Source: Melioribacteraceae bacterium
Lineage (GTDB): Bacteria > Bacteroidota > Ignavibacteria > Ignavibacteriales > Melioribacteraceae
Length of the DNA: 35,476 nucleotides
Assembly (NCBI GenBank): GCA_026983795.1
Contig: JALSTI010000246.1
Location: 1-35,476, forward strand
Direction of reading: 5' to 3'
Shown here: positions 1-7,968 of the stretch, in pieces
Position numbering within the stretch: the stretch's first letter is position 1
Layout of the letters: every line of letters starts with the position of its first letter
Notes under the pieces: model-generated
Databases searched by the model: none
What the model was told of the DNA's origin: nothing
The model's input: the letters and a program-made list of their open reading frames with translations, nothing else
Translations under genes and position numbers: made by a program

Positions 1-414
1 CAAGTAATTTTTTCCGTTATAATTTAATCGCCGGTCAAATACCAGACCGGAGTTGCAAAGTGGACAGTATGTAGCGACTATTGGAATTCCGTTAATGGTA
101 TCGTTCGATATTTCGTGTACGGACAACATATTCAGCGGATATGCTTTTGCTTCACCGTTTATTTCCACACTCATAACAGGTTCGCGTTTGATAAAACTTT
201 TAAGTCCTTCATCCTTGCCGATAAACTTGGGATAATCAAGTTTTGGGAATGAACCCGGCGGAAGTACAACCATAAGTTCGGAAAGTTTAACTGTGTGTTT
301 TGTTGTGTCCGTTTTCCAGTTTAATTTTATATTTTTGGGGTTATTCAGTTGAGCAAAACTTAATGTGTTTAGAGACAATAAAAGTATTAAAAAACTTTTT
401 AAGCAATTTCGCAT
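1..414 (-). CDS. DUF3179-domain secreted protein, C-terminal part cut off by window edge
   Basis: Reading leftwards from an ATG at 414 gives 138 codons open to the window edge. It starts with a signal peptide (basic n-region, Leu-rich core, cleavage near residues 20-22, 'LSFAQ'). Further on is YCPLCNSGLVFDR (residues 116-128), the hallmark of the DUF3179 family, including the CxxC pair C117/C120. The biochemical role of DUF3179 proteins is not established. The CxxC could bind a metal or be redox active, but that is inference. No other gene is near enough to share a transcript on the visible side; gmhA ends 483 bp upstream on the same strand. The frame and motif are clear, but the C-terminal part of the gene is not visible. 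Confidence 0.85.
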   Translation of the reverse strand, partial: MRNCLKSFLILLLSLNTLSFAQLNNPKNIKLNWKTDTTKHTVKLSELMVVLPPGSFPKLDYPKFIGKDEGLKSFIKREPVMSVEINGEAKAYPLNMLSVHEISNDTINGIPIVATYCPLCNSGLVFDRRLNYNGKNYL

Positions 415-897
415 GGTGAACTCATTTGTTATTAAAGGTTAAGGACCAGCTGCTATTTATAAAAAAATAAATTAGATAAATGAAAGGATAAAAACAATTG
501 CAAAAGAAGGAGAAAGGACAAATTAGAAGAATTCTTAAATAATAGTGAACCGTCAGGTTTTGCTCAAACTGCTGACAATACGTTCATATTCCAAAACAAG
601 ATAAAGAGGAAGTGAAACTAAATTTAATTTAATATTTTTTGTTTAATTTTCTGGTTTCTAAAAACTTAGTGAATGTGCATTTCAATCAATAATTCCTTCA
701 TAATAATTATTTTTCAAATTAAATGTAAAAATATGTTTGGATTTTTACGAGAGCAGTGTAAAAATACGTTTGGATTTTTACATAAATAAAGAAGTGCGTT
801 TTATAATACTTCTAACAGGTAAAGTTGTAACCCGGAGATTAAGTTGAAAGTCGACAAAAGTTAGTTTAAATGTTGAAATAAATTAGCGGATTCCATT
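415..897. other. 483 bp intergenic gap between gmhA end and DUF3179 start
   Basis: No convincing coding frame was found on either strand. The gap is very AT-rich. It holds a bulged hairpin at 552-576 (GTCAG/CTGAC arms with an inner GTTT/AAAC pair) and the two tandem 24 bp dyads listed separately at 725-781. The promoter of the DUF3179 gene should lie in its left part, but no TAnnTTTG element was recognised on that strand. Confidence 0.6.
725..781. repeat. Two tandem 24 bp dyads, 33 bp apart
   Basis: GTAAAAAT-N8-ATTTTTAC occurs at 725-748 and again at 758-781, with spacers ATGTTTGG and ACGTTTGG (one difference). The copies are 33 bp apart start to start, about three helical turns and also exactly 11 codons. 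Each copy is an inverted repeat with perfect 8 bp arms. It may be a paired operator or a weak terminator downstream of gmhA. A short in-frame duplication is also possible, since one frame reads CKNMFGFL and CKNTFGFL. Function is unknown. Confidence 0.6.
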
Positions 898-1485
898 TTA
901 GCTTCTCCCATACAATTCTCTTTCTACCAATTCACAAATTATATGTGCGACGGTTATATGTCCTTCTTGTATGCGCTGAGTGTTTGAGGAAGGAATAACA
1001 ACGGGAACATCGACGATATTTTTAAGTCCGCCGCCGGTGCCGCCAAGGAAACCTATTACCTTCATTTCCTTTGCATGAGCCTTATTAACCGCATTAATAA
1101 TATTTTGGGAATTTCCGCTTGTAGAGATTGCAATTAATACATCTCCGTTTGAACCGAGTCCTTCAACATTCCGGGCAAACACATTCTCGTAACCGATATC
1201 GTTCCCGCCTGCAGTTAAGTTTGACGTATCGGTTGTTAAAGCAATTGCCGGAATTGCAGGCCGGTTTAAGTCGTGACTTAAGCGAATCATAAACTCCGCA
1301 GCAATATGTTGACTATCGGCAGCGCTGCCGCCGTTACCGCAAAGTAATAATTTCTTACCGTTTTTAAAAGCTCCAACCAATATCTCAACAGTTTTAATTA
1401 TTTCATTCGAGCAATATTTTTCAATTGCCAGTTTAACTCCGGCGCTTTCCGAAAGCGAGCTGTGAATAAATTCTTGTTTGTTCAT
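898..1485 (-). CDS. gmhA: Phosphoheptose isomerase (sedoheptulose-7-phosphate isomerase), SIS domain
   Basis: The protein has 195 residues, the normal length for GmhA. It shows the phosphosugar-binding loop CGNGGSAADSQH followed by AAEF (residues about 49-64), the STSGNS serine-rich loop and the C-terminal QEGHITVAH with the catalytic His. GmhA makes D-glycero-D-manno-heptose-7-phosphate from sedoheptulose-7-phosphate, the first step to ADP/GDP-heptose for LPS core or glycoprotein sugars. It lies 30 bp downstream of the GGGP synthase gene on the same strand and is probably co-transcribed with it. The GT9 (heptosyltransferase-like) domain encoded at 11718-15134 could use its downstream product, but that link is inference. 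No strong terminator follows; the tandem dyads at 725-781 are the only nearby inverted repeats. Confidence 0.93.
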   Translation of the reverse strand: MNKQEFIHSSLSESAGVKLAIEKYCSNEIIKTVEILVGAFKNGKKLLLCGNGGSAADSQHIAAEFMIRLSHDLNRPAIPAIALTTDTSNLTAGGNDIGYENVFARNVEGLGSNGDVLIAISTSGNSQNIINAVNKAHAKEMKVIGFLGGTGGGLKNIVDVPVVIPSSNTQRIQEGHITVAHIICELVERELYGRS

Positions 1486-1515
1486 AGTAGTGTTTTAAAA
1501 AGTTCTGAATTAAAT

Positions 1516-2274
1516 CTAAATATCTATAGGAATTTTTATATGTACAGCCGATGCAAAATCTTTAATTTGATTCCATTTTGATTTGTCTTCAAAATAATTT
1601 CCGGTAACAATAATATTTGCGCCGTTTTCAACCATTTCCCTTGCAACGTTTGGATTTCTGATTCCCCCGCCTACAATCAGCGGTATATCAATTTCATTCG
1701 ATACGGAATTTATCATTTCAAAGGGAACGTGGTTATCCGCACCGGATCCGCCTTCAAGATAAATTAATTTCATTCCGAGGTATTGTGCAGCCAAAGCCGT
1801 AGATACTGCAATCTCGGGTTTATTACGCGGAATGGGTCTTGTCCCGCTTATGTATTCGGCAGTAGTTTGCCTTCCCGATTCTATCAGCATATATCCTGTT
1901 GAAATAGCTTCAAGATTAAATTTCTTTATTGTAGGAGCAGCGAGAACGTGCTTGCCGATAAGATGTTCGGCGTTTCTTCCGCTAATTAAGGACAGATACA
2001 AAACAGCATCGGCATTAGGAGAAAGTTGATCAACACTTCCGGGAAAAATTATAACCGGCAGGGAAGTATTGCGTTTTATTAATTCAATACTTGCTTCTAA
2101 ATTCCCGTCAACAATTAAACTACCGCCTACAAGGAACCCGTCAACGCCCGCATCTTCGCATACTTTTAAAAACCCGGGTATTGATGAATGCTCAATTTTA
2201 TCCGGATCAAGCAATATAAAATAAACGCCGCCTTTAGTTTCAATTGTTTCTAAGATTGTTTTATAAACATTCAT
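1516..2274 (-). CDS. Geranylgeranylglyceryl phosphate synthase family protein (PcrB/GGGPS)
   Basis: The 252-residue TIM-barrel protein shows the family signatures in order: FILLDPDK near residue 20 (Mg/prenyl diphosphate site), FLVGGS near 50, IYLEGGSGA near 175, LIVGGGIR near 200 and VTGN near 225. Known family members attach a prenyl chain (C20 in archaea, C35 in Bacillus PcrB) to sn-glycerol-1-phosphate. Archaeal-type GGGPS homologues are known across Bacteroidota and the FCB group. The chain length and biological role there cannot be read from this sequence. The gene sits 66 bp after tex and 30 bp before gmhA, so it is probably in one operon with an envelope-sugar gene, which fits a cell-envelope lipid role. 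Family assignment is firm; substrate is not. Confidence 0.9.
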   Translation of the reverse strand: MNVYKTILETIETKGGVYFILLDPDKIEHSSIPGFLKVCEDAGVDGFLVGGSLIVDGNLEASIELIKRNTSLPVIIFPGSVDQLSPNADAVLYLSLISGRNAEHLIGKHVLAAPTIKKFNLEAISTGYMLIESGRQTTAEYISGTRPIPRNKPEIAVSTALAAQYLGMKLIYLEGGSGADNHVPFEMINSVSNEIDIPLIVGGGIRNPNVAREMVENGANIIVTGNYFEDKSKWNQIKDFASAVHIKIPIDI

Positions 2275-2340
2275 TCTATTTTTAAGTGTAAGGAAAAAAT
2301 AAATTGTTTAACAAAATAATTAAGTTTTATGAATTTCTCA

Positions 2341-4512
2341 TTAAAAATTTTTCATGCTTAAAGCAATTCTGCCTTTGTTTATATCAATACTTTTAATATT
2401 CACGTCAATTATGTCTCCTACGCTTACAATTTCCAAAGGATGTTTAACATATTTATTTGCCATTTCGGAAATATGAAGTAGACCGTCCTGTTTTACGCCA
2501 ATATCTACAAAAGCTCCGAAATCCACAACATTTCTTACCGTGCCTTTAAGTTTCATCCCTTCTTCAAGGTCTTCAATTTTTAATACATCGCTTCTTAAAA
2601 TCGGTTTCGGCATTTCCTCGCGCGGGTCCCTGCCGGGTTTTTCGAGGTTTTCTATTATATCCGATAACGTAAGTTCTCCCACGCCAATTTTTTCGGATAT
2701 CCTTTTAAGTCCGGTATTCTTCACAAATTGCTTAACCAAACTTCCTTTTTCGTTTACGGCGGTTGTTGATAGATTGCACAATTCCAAAAGTTTTTCTGCC
2801 GCCTCATAAGATTCGGGATGAATAAAAGTATTATCCAAAGGATTTTTACCGTTAGGAATTTTTAGAAATCCGGCAGCCTGCTCAAACGATTTTTCTCCGA
2901 TGCCGGATACTTCCTTAAGTTCTTCACGGGAATTGAATCTTCCGTTTTTCTCTCTATACTTTACAATGCTATTTGCAATTCTTTTATTAAGTCCCGATAC
3001 ATAAGTTAACAATGAAGATGAAGCCGTGTTTAAATCCACACCGACATAGTTTACACAACTAATAACTACATCGTCTAATTTTTTATTCAGTAATTTCTGA
3101 TCGACATCGTGTTGGTAAAGTCCTACGCCAATGGATTTGGGATCAATTTTCACCAATTCCGCAAGGGGATCGAGAACTCTGCGTGCTATTGATATATTTC
3201 CTCTCTGACTCGCTTCGAGACCGGGAAATTCCTGCTTGGCAATTGGAGAAGCAGAGTAAACCGAAGCTCCCGCTTCGTTAACAATCAGGTAATAACAATT
3301 TAAATTATTTTCTTTAATCAATCCGGAGACCATTAATTCTGTTTCCCTGCTTGCGGTTCCGTTTCCGATTGCAATAAGTTCAACATTATATTTTTGTATA
3401 AAATCCAATATCGTTTTCTTTGCTTCACTTATTCTGCGCTGAGGCGGATGCGGATAAATGGTTTGTCCTTCAAGATATTTCCCGGTTTCATCAATTATAG
3501 CAATTTTAGATCCGGAAACGAATCCGGGATCAATTCCCATTATTATTTTTCCCGAAATCGGCGGCTGAAGTAAAAGCTGCCTTAAATTAGAGCTGAAAAT
3601 TTCAACCGCATGCCGGTCGGCAATTTCAGTTAATTCATTTCTTACTTCCCGCTCTATTGAGGGATAAATCAATCGTGAAAAAGAATCTAGTACAACACTT
3701 TCAAGAGTTTCTTTAAAATATGAAGTTTTATATTTAAAGAATAATTTGGAGATTTTAGATATAATGAATTCTTTGTCGTAAGTTAAACTTACTTTTAAAA
3801 ATCCTTCCCGCTCTCCGCGGTTTAATGCCAATGTTTGATATGGTTTAATTTTAATTATTTCAATTTCAAATTGATGATAAATCTCATATACATCCTTCTT
3901 CTTACTTTTTCTTCCCGCTTTCGCTTCCTTTGCTTTAACGGACACAACCTTGGAACTGTTCAAGAGATATTCCCTTACTTCTTTCCTTACCTCTGCGTTT
4001 TCGCTTATACTTTCCGCAATTATGTCTTTTGCACCTTGCAGAGCATCTTCCTTGGTTAGGACTCCCTTTTCCTCATCCATATATTTCGTAAGAATTTCAT
4101 CAAAATCGCCGTTAAAATTTGGATTGTTAACAATAAAATTTGCAAGCGGTTCAAGCCCTTTTGATTTTGCGACCGTTGCACGGGTTTTGCGTTTCGGTTT
4201 ATAAGGAAGATATAAATCTTCCAATTCGGTTAATTTATCGGTTGCAATTATTTTTTCTTTAAGTTCGCCGGTAAGTTTTCCCTGCTCGTCAATACTTTTC
4301 AAAATAGTTTCTTTTCTTTCGGCAAGAATTGTTAAGTACATATTTGTTGATTCAATTTCTCTAAGCTGCTCTTCATCTAATCCGCCGGTTTTTTCTTTTC
4401 TGTAACGCGCAATAAACGGAATTGTTGCTTCTTCCTCTAACAAATTCAGGACGGCTTTTACCTGCTCTTCTCTTATATTTAATTTTTTTGCTATTTGTGT
4501 GACTTTACTCAT
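2341..4512 (-). CDS. tex: Tex-family S1 RNA-binding protein
   Basis: The 723-residue protein has normal Tex length and full domain order. There is an N-terminal helical/HTH part with PFIARYRKEKTGGLDE near residue 32, a YqgF-like RNase H fold starting at IMGIDPGF near 325, and helix-hairpin-helix motifs (ASSSLLTYVSGLN and VSGIGEKSFEQAAGFL, about 495-560). A C-terminal S1 domain follows (GTVRNVVDFGAFVDIGV to IALSMKN, about 648-722). Tex binds nucleic acid through S1 and HhH and affects transcription or RNA metabolism; its exact role is not settled. It is first in a leftward cluster tex-GGGPS-gmhA. The start ATG at 4512 opens directly on the conserved N-terminal helix. Confidence 0.95.
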   Translation of the reverse strand: MSKVTQIAKKLNIREEQVKAVLNLLEEEATIPFIARYRKEKTGGLDEEQLREIESTNMYLTILAERKETILKSIDEQGKLTGELKEKIIATDKLTELEDLYLPYKPKRKTRATVAKSKGLEPLANFIVNNPNFNGDFDEILTKYMDEEKGVLTKEDALQGAKDIIAESISENAEVRKEVREYLLNSSKVVSVKAKEAKAGRKSKKKDVYEIYHQFEIEIIKIKPYQTLALNRGEREGFLKVSLTYDKEFIISKISKLFFKYKTSYFKETLESVVLDSFSRLIYPSIEREVRNELTEIADRHAVEIFSSNLRQLLLQPPISGKIIMGIDPGFVSGSKIAIIDETGKYLEGQTIYPHPPQRRISEAKKTILDFIQKYNVELIAIGNGTASRETELMVSGLIKENNLNCYYLIVNEAGASVYSASPIAKQEFPGLEASQRGNISIARRVLDPLAELVKIDPKSIGVGLYQHDVDQKLLNKKLDDVVISCVNYVGVDLNTASSSLLTYVSGLNKRIANSIVKYREKNGRFNSREELKEVSGIGEKSFEQAAGFLKIPNGKNPLDNTFIHPESYEAAEKLLELCNLSTTAVNEKGSLVKQFVKNTGLKRISEKIGVGELTLSDIIENLEKPGRDPREEMPKPILRSDVLKIEDLEEGMKLKGTVRNVVDFGAFVDIGVKQDGLLHISEMANKYVKHPLEIVSVGDIIDVNIKSIDINKGRIALSMKNF

Positions 4513-4853
4513 TATTATTTCCTTAGTTACCGGAGTTAAAATTGAAAAATTAAATGACTAATTTATAGTATGAAAATGGTAAATCAAATTATTATTTGAC
4601 CGGTTTTTAGCTTATCTCACTTCTCCGCTTTAGATGATAAATCGACTTTATACAGGGTAACATCTTACACTGAGTAATTCTATTAAAATAATTTTTTAAA
4701 AATTGATTATTTTGGACTATTACTTAATAGAATAAGGACTGTAACATCAATTTATAAATTTATATTTGCCACACTGAACGGACTTTTGCGCAATGCCGTA
4801 GTAGAAGTGTGAAACAATTTATGTATTTTCTTATTTATATGAAGAGCATAATT
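4513..4853. other. Divergent intergenic region between tex and the T9SS-sorted protein gene
   Basis: This region should hold promoters for tex (leftward) and the secreted protein (rightward). An AT-only dyad, AAAATAAT at 4685-4692 against ATTATTTT at 4706-4713, lies in the middle. A Bacteroidota -7 element is at 4761-4768 (separate entry). The reading frame of the downstream gene remains open back to a GTG at 4809, but the ATG at 4854 has the better ribosome site (GAAGAG at 4841-4846). No other coding potential was seen. Confidence 0.55.
4761..4768 (+). promoter_or_regulatory. Possible Bacteroidota -7 element (TAnnTTTG) before the T9SS-sorted protein gene
   Basis: TATATTTG matches the -7 consensus TAnnTTTG exactly and lies 85 bp before the chosen start. 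No TTTG is seen at the expected -33 position (4738-4741 reads ACTG), so this is only a half-match. Confidence 0.4.
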
Positions 4854-5801
4854 ATGAAAAATTCAACATACTTTTCCGGTAAATTTGAAAAAAGTAACTT
4901 TAATAAGACATTAGAATCAATAATTAAAAAGGTCGGAAAAAATTTTAAGCACGCTTTTAGGTACGGGGTTTTTATTCCTGTTGTTTATTTTATGAGTCAG
5001 GGAGGCGTGTTTGCTCAGTCTTCTCCTGAAACACCTGTTGATAGCATAACTGCCAGCTACGGTGGTCCTGAAAATAGGGGTCCTAATGCTTCAAGACAGC
5101 CTGTTTGGGAATTAAAGGATGGTGTTCCTCAGGTTAGGGATACGATTGATTTCGGAAAAGTCTATACTGTTTCAGGTCCTTCAGTTATACCTGATTTAAT
5201 TTATGGTTCGGGGTTTGGTGTTGATGGAACAGGAAAAGAATATGATACTGTTTATGTTACGGGCAGGGTTTATCGTTGGCCTGAAGATACTCCTTTAAAG
5301 GGAGCCGGAGTAAACCTATTCGATGCTCATTATCCTCTTGATACGATAGATCCTTGGAATTCTTGGAGGGATGGTGAATTCTTAGGAAGATATTACCTAG
5401 ACAGTGCAAAACACATGGAAACTGATTCTAATGGCGTTTTTTATGAGCGTTTGCGTTTGCCTGTTAAAAAGGATAACATAGTCGTGACAGGAATAAAGAC
5501 AGAAAAGTCTGTGTTGCCAAAAAAGTTTGAGTTAAAACAAAACTATCCAAACCCTTTCAATCCAAGCACAACTATTGAATATTCCTTATCGGAACAAGTG
5601 AAAGGAGTTGAAATGGACATATACAACATTCAAGGTCAAAAAGTAAGAAGTTTTAAGGATTTGCCTGAAACTCCCGGCACTTATAAGATGATGTGGGGTG
5701 CTAAGCGTGATGACGGCACAAAGATGCCTTCCGGCGTATATATTTATCAGTTAAAAACAAGCAAAGGCATTCAAACAAAGAAAATGATTTTTTTAAAATA
5801 G
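4854..5801 (+). CDS. Secreted protein with type IX secretion sorting domain (T9SS type A)
   Basis: A hydrophobic stretch (YGVFIPVVYFMSQGGVFAQ) ends in a likely signal-peptidase site at AQ|SS. The last ~80 residues are a type IX sorting domain, with KFELKQNYPNPFNPSTTIEY, MDIYNIQGQKV, WGAKRDDGTKMPSGVYIYQL and a final KKMIFLK. The middle part, about residues 105-200, begins DTVYVTGRVYR and may be a small carboxypeptidase-regulatory-like beta domain; its function is unknown. I chose the ATG at 4854 because GAAGAG stands 7 nt upstream; GTG 4809, ATG 4821 and ATG 4839 are in frame. Even so the n-region before the hydrophobic core is about 39 residues, unusually long. Proline is coded mostly by CCT with no CCG found, unlike neighbouring genes. 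The product should cross the outer membrane by T9SS and be anchored or released. Confidence 0.85.
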   Translation: MKNSTYFSGKFEKSNFNKTLESIIKKVGKNFKHAFRYGVFIPVVYFMSQGGVFAQSSPETPVDSITASYGGPENRGPNASRQPVWELKDGVPQVRDTIDFGKVYTVSGPSVIPDLIYGSGFGVDGTGKEYDTVYVTGRVYRWPEDTPLKGAGVNLFDAHYPLDTIDPWNSWRDGEFLGRYYLDSAKHMETDSNGVFYERLRLPVKKDNIVVTGIKTEKSVLPKKFELKQNYPNPFNPSTTIEYSLSEQVKGVEMDIYNIQGQKVRSFKDLPETPGTYKMMWGAKRDDGTKMPSGVYIYQLKTSKGIQTKKMIFLK

Positions 5802-5889
5802 TGCTAAATGTTCCTGCGTTAAAAGCAAAAGCTGTTAAAATTTCCTGTAATTTTTATTTTTCATAATTCCGGTTACTATTTAGTAAGGT

Positions 5890-7800
5890 TTATATTTTTG
5901 TTTTAAAAACACTAAACGGATTATCTTTTCTATTTGCAAGACGGTATGTATGTTTGAATTCTTCTTTTTTCAATACTTTAAGCAATTTTACCGGATCGTT
6001 AACAATTATACCGTCTAAATTAGTAACTAACATTCTCGCCATAGAATCGGGGTCGTCTAATGTCCAATAATAAATCTTTTTAATAATTCCTCTTCTCTTT
6101 CTGAATTTTGCGGCCAACAAAAATTGGGGAATAAAATTGGAAACCGGTTTGGGCACGGTTGAGGAAATTCCGCGTCCCCACCAAATATTTGCCAGTTTTA
6201 ATCTGCCGAAAGTTTTCATACTGCTTGCAATATCTTCCTCGCTGAAGTCGAATCCTATTTTAGAGATTTGATTTTGCTTTATTACGCTATAAGCTCCTTT
6301 TATAAACGGCAAATATTTTGTTCCCGGCGTTGAAAGCACGCTTTTAATTCCGCTTGCATTTCCTTTACTTTTATAAAATAAATTTAACAATAGCCTGGCA
6401 AATTCGGCTCCGCATTGATTTAATTTATCTTTTGGCACATCGCTTAATTTATTGTCGAAAATTACGAGTGAGAACTCCGGATATCTTGCCGATAGCTCCT
6501 TAAGCTTAAAAATATAATCTTCAAAGCCGGTCTCCGCAATACTTCTTTCCACTAAGTTTATGGAATCGGGATCGAAATCGGGGCGAAAACCATGATGAAC
6601 TTTAAACTTAAATGTTCCGTCATTTTGTAAATGAGGAGTTACATCGCACTCAATTGCATTTGCGCCCATATCCAAAGCTTCCTCAACATAAGCCGGAGTA
6701 TTCACCATGTGAGCAATTGCATAAAAGGGTCGCTGCTGCGGTTTTCTTAATGTTAATTCAAGTCTCGTTCTGTACGGAATTTCGGATCTATCTAACCATG
6801 TATAACACGGAAATTCCCAAGTTTTATTTTTATTATGATTTTCAACTATTATTTTATTCAAATACCAACCGTCGGCAAGCCATTTTTCGTCGTGCCAGAC
6901 CGTAATCTTTTGAAGCGTTCCAAGGTCTTTTGAAACAATTTTGAAAATATCAAGATTGCCGGCTTCGAAAGCATTTTTTGCAACTAATTCATTTAATTTA
7001 ATAGGTTTGGTTTTGTTTTTAGAGCCTTGCAATACGATAAAAACATTAGCGTCTGTTCCTGCTCCCGACACATCTCCGGTAAAAACTTTAACAGTGTATT
7101 CTTCCAAATCCGGTTTAAGCGTGTAAGTTTTATCCGGTTTAATCCAATTAAAAAATGAAAATTTATCCGTTTTTGTTTGAGTTTGAATGGTAATTCTGTT
7201 CAAGTACCAATTGGAAGACAATCCGTTTTTATCCGTTAATATTTTTACATTTTTTAAGCGCCCAAGATTTGGTAATACGATATTAAAATTATCGGAATGT
7301 CCCGACCTAAAATTACCGTCCCGTAAAAATTTATTGATATGGATAAACTCGGTTTTAAAACTTTCGCCCGTAAATGAGAAAAATACATTCGAATCGGTTC
7401 CCGAGTTTGGCAGCGTACCCGTTAGAATTTCGATTTTGTAATTGTAAGCTGTTACCGGTGTAAATTTGTAATGTCTGTTTTTGGTTTTTAACCATTTGTT
7501 AATTTTAAAATACCATGCTTTATTTTGCATTAAATCCAAAATTGATATTGAAGCAAGAAGCCAACCGGAGGCAAATCCCTTGCCGTCGTGCCAAATTTCA
7601 ATATTATCAATTGCGTCTAAATCCGGAAGTTCAACTGTTAGCGTACTTACCGTTCCGGCTTCAAAATCGTCTTTTGTTAAATAATTGTTCAGATGTATAT
7701 TGTTGGTGGATTGCTTTGACCCGGAAATTTTTAAAAAAATATTTGCATCGGTTCCCGCGCCCGGTTTATCGGCAGTGTGTACAGTAATTTTATATTTCAT
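5890..7800 (-). CDS. Three PLAT domains plus venom-type phospholipase D (SMaseD-like, GDPD superfamily)
   Basis: The 636-residue protein has three tandem PLAT/LH2-like domains (about 1-112, 118-230 and 234-347). Each opens with G(A/S)GTD(A/S)N and contains WHD/W-type core motifs. The C-terminal domain (about 357-630) matches the sphingomyelinase D branch of the GDPD superfamily rather than ordinary GDPDs. It has AHMVN (H364), AIECDV (E384, D386), HHG (H402/H403) and VIFDNK (D449). H364 to E384 and D386 is 20 and 22 residues, as in spider SMaseD (H12, E32, D34). The C-terminus carries ANRKDNPF (622-629), close to the SMD-tail motif ATxxDNPW. Known relatives cleave sphingolipid or lysophospholipid head groups, often by transphosphatidylation. 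No signal peptide is visible, and an in-frame stop at 7819-7821 rules out an upstream extension. It converges with the T9SS gene. Confidence 0.85.
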   Translation of the reverse strand: MKYKITVHTADKPGAGTDANIFLKISGSKQSTNNIHLNNYLTKDDFEAGTVSTLTVELPDLDAIDNIEIWHDGKGFASGWLLASISILDLMQNKAWYFKINKWLKTKNRHYKFTPVTAYNYKIEILTGTLPNSGTDSNVFFSFTGESFKTEFIHINKFLRDGNFRSGHSDNFNIVLPNLGRLKNVKILTDKNGLSSNWYLNRITIQTQTKTDKFSFFNWIKPDKTYTLKPDLEEYTVKVFTGDVSGAGTDANVFIVLQGSKNKTKPIKLNELVAKNAFEAGNLDIFKIVSKDLGTLQKITVWHDEKWLADGWYLNKIIVENHNKNKTWEFPCYTWLDRSEIPYRTRLELTLRKPQQRPFYAIAHMVNTPAYVEEALDMGANAIECDVTPHLQNDGTFKFKVHHGFRPDFDPDSINLVERSIAETGFEDYIFKLKELSARYPEFSLVIFDNKLSDVPKDKLNQCGAEFARLLLNLFYKSKGNASGIKSVLSTPGTKYLPFIKGAYSVIKQNQISKIGFDFSEEDIASSMKTFGRLKLANIWWGRGISSTVPKPVSNFIPQFLLAAKFRKRRGIIKKIYYWTLDDPDSMARMLVTNLDGIIVNDPVKLLKVLKKEEFKHTYRLANRKDNPFSVFKTKI

Positions 7801-7903
7801 TTGTAAAACTATTTTATTCTAAATTATTTTATAAGAATATGCAAACTTTAAACGAATTTCAATTGCATTTTGTAAAATGATTTTTTGCGGCGGCCCATTA
7901 CAA

Positions 7904-7934
7904 TTTGATAAAAAATATATTAGTTGTATTTTTG
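7904..7934 (+). promoter_or_regulatory. Bacteroidota-type promoter TTTG-N19-TAnnTTTG before the ArsC-like gene
   Basis: TTTG at 7904-7907, a 19 nt spacer and TATTTTTG at 7927-7934 match the published Bacteroidota sigma-factor consensus (-33 TTTG, -7 TAnnTTTG) in every defined base. Transcription should start near 7941, about 28 nt before the ATG at 7969. The leader includes the strong ribosome site GGGAGG. Confidence 0.8.
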
Positions 7935-7968
7935 CCCTGAAAAATTTAAAACTTAACGGGAGGTTATA

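Noticed and set aside
725-781. CRISPR array
   Set aside because: Only two copies with a 9 nt spacer; no Cas genes and no further repeats.
5890-7800. Ordinary glycerophosphodiester phosphodiesterase
   Set aside because: The start motif is AHMVN rather than the usual HRG, and the SMD-tail-like ANRKDNPF is present; both favour the SMaseD branch.
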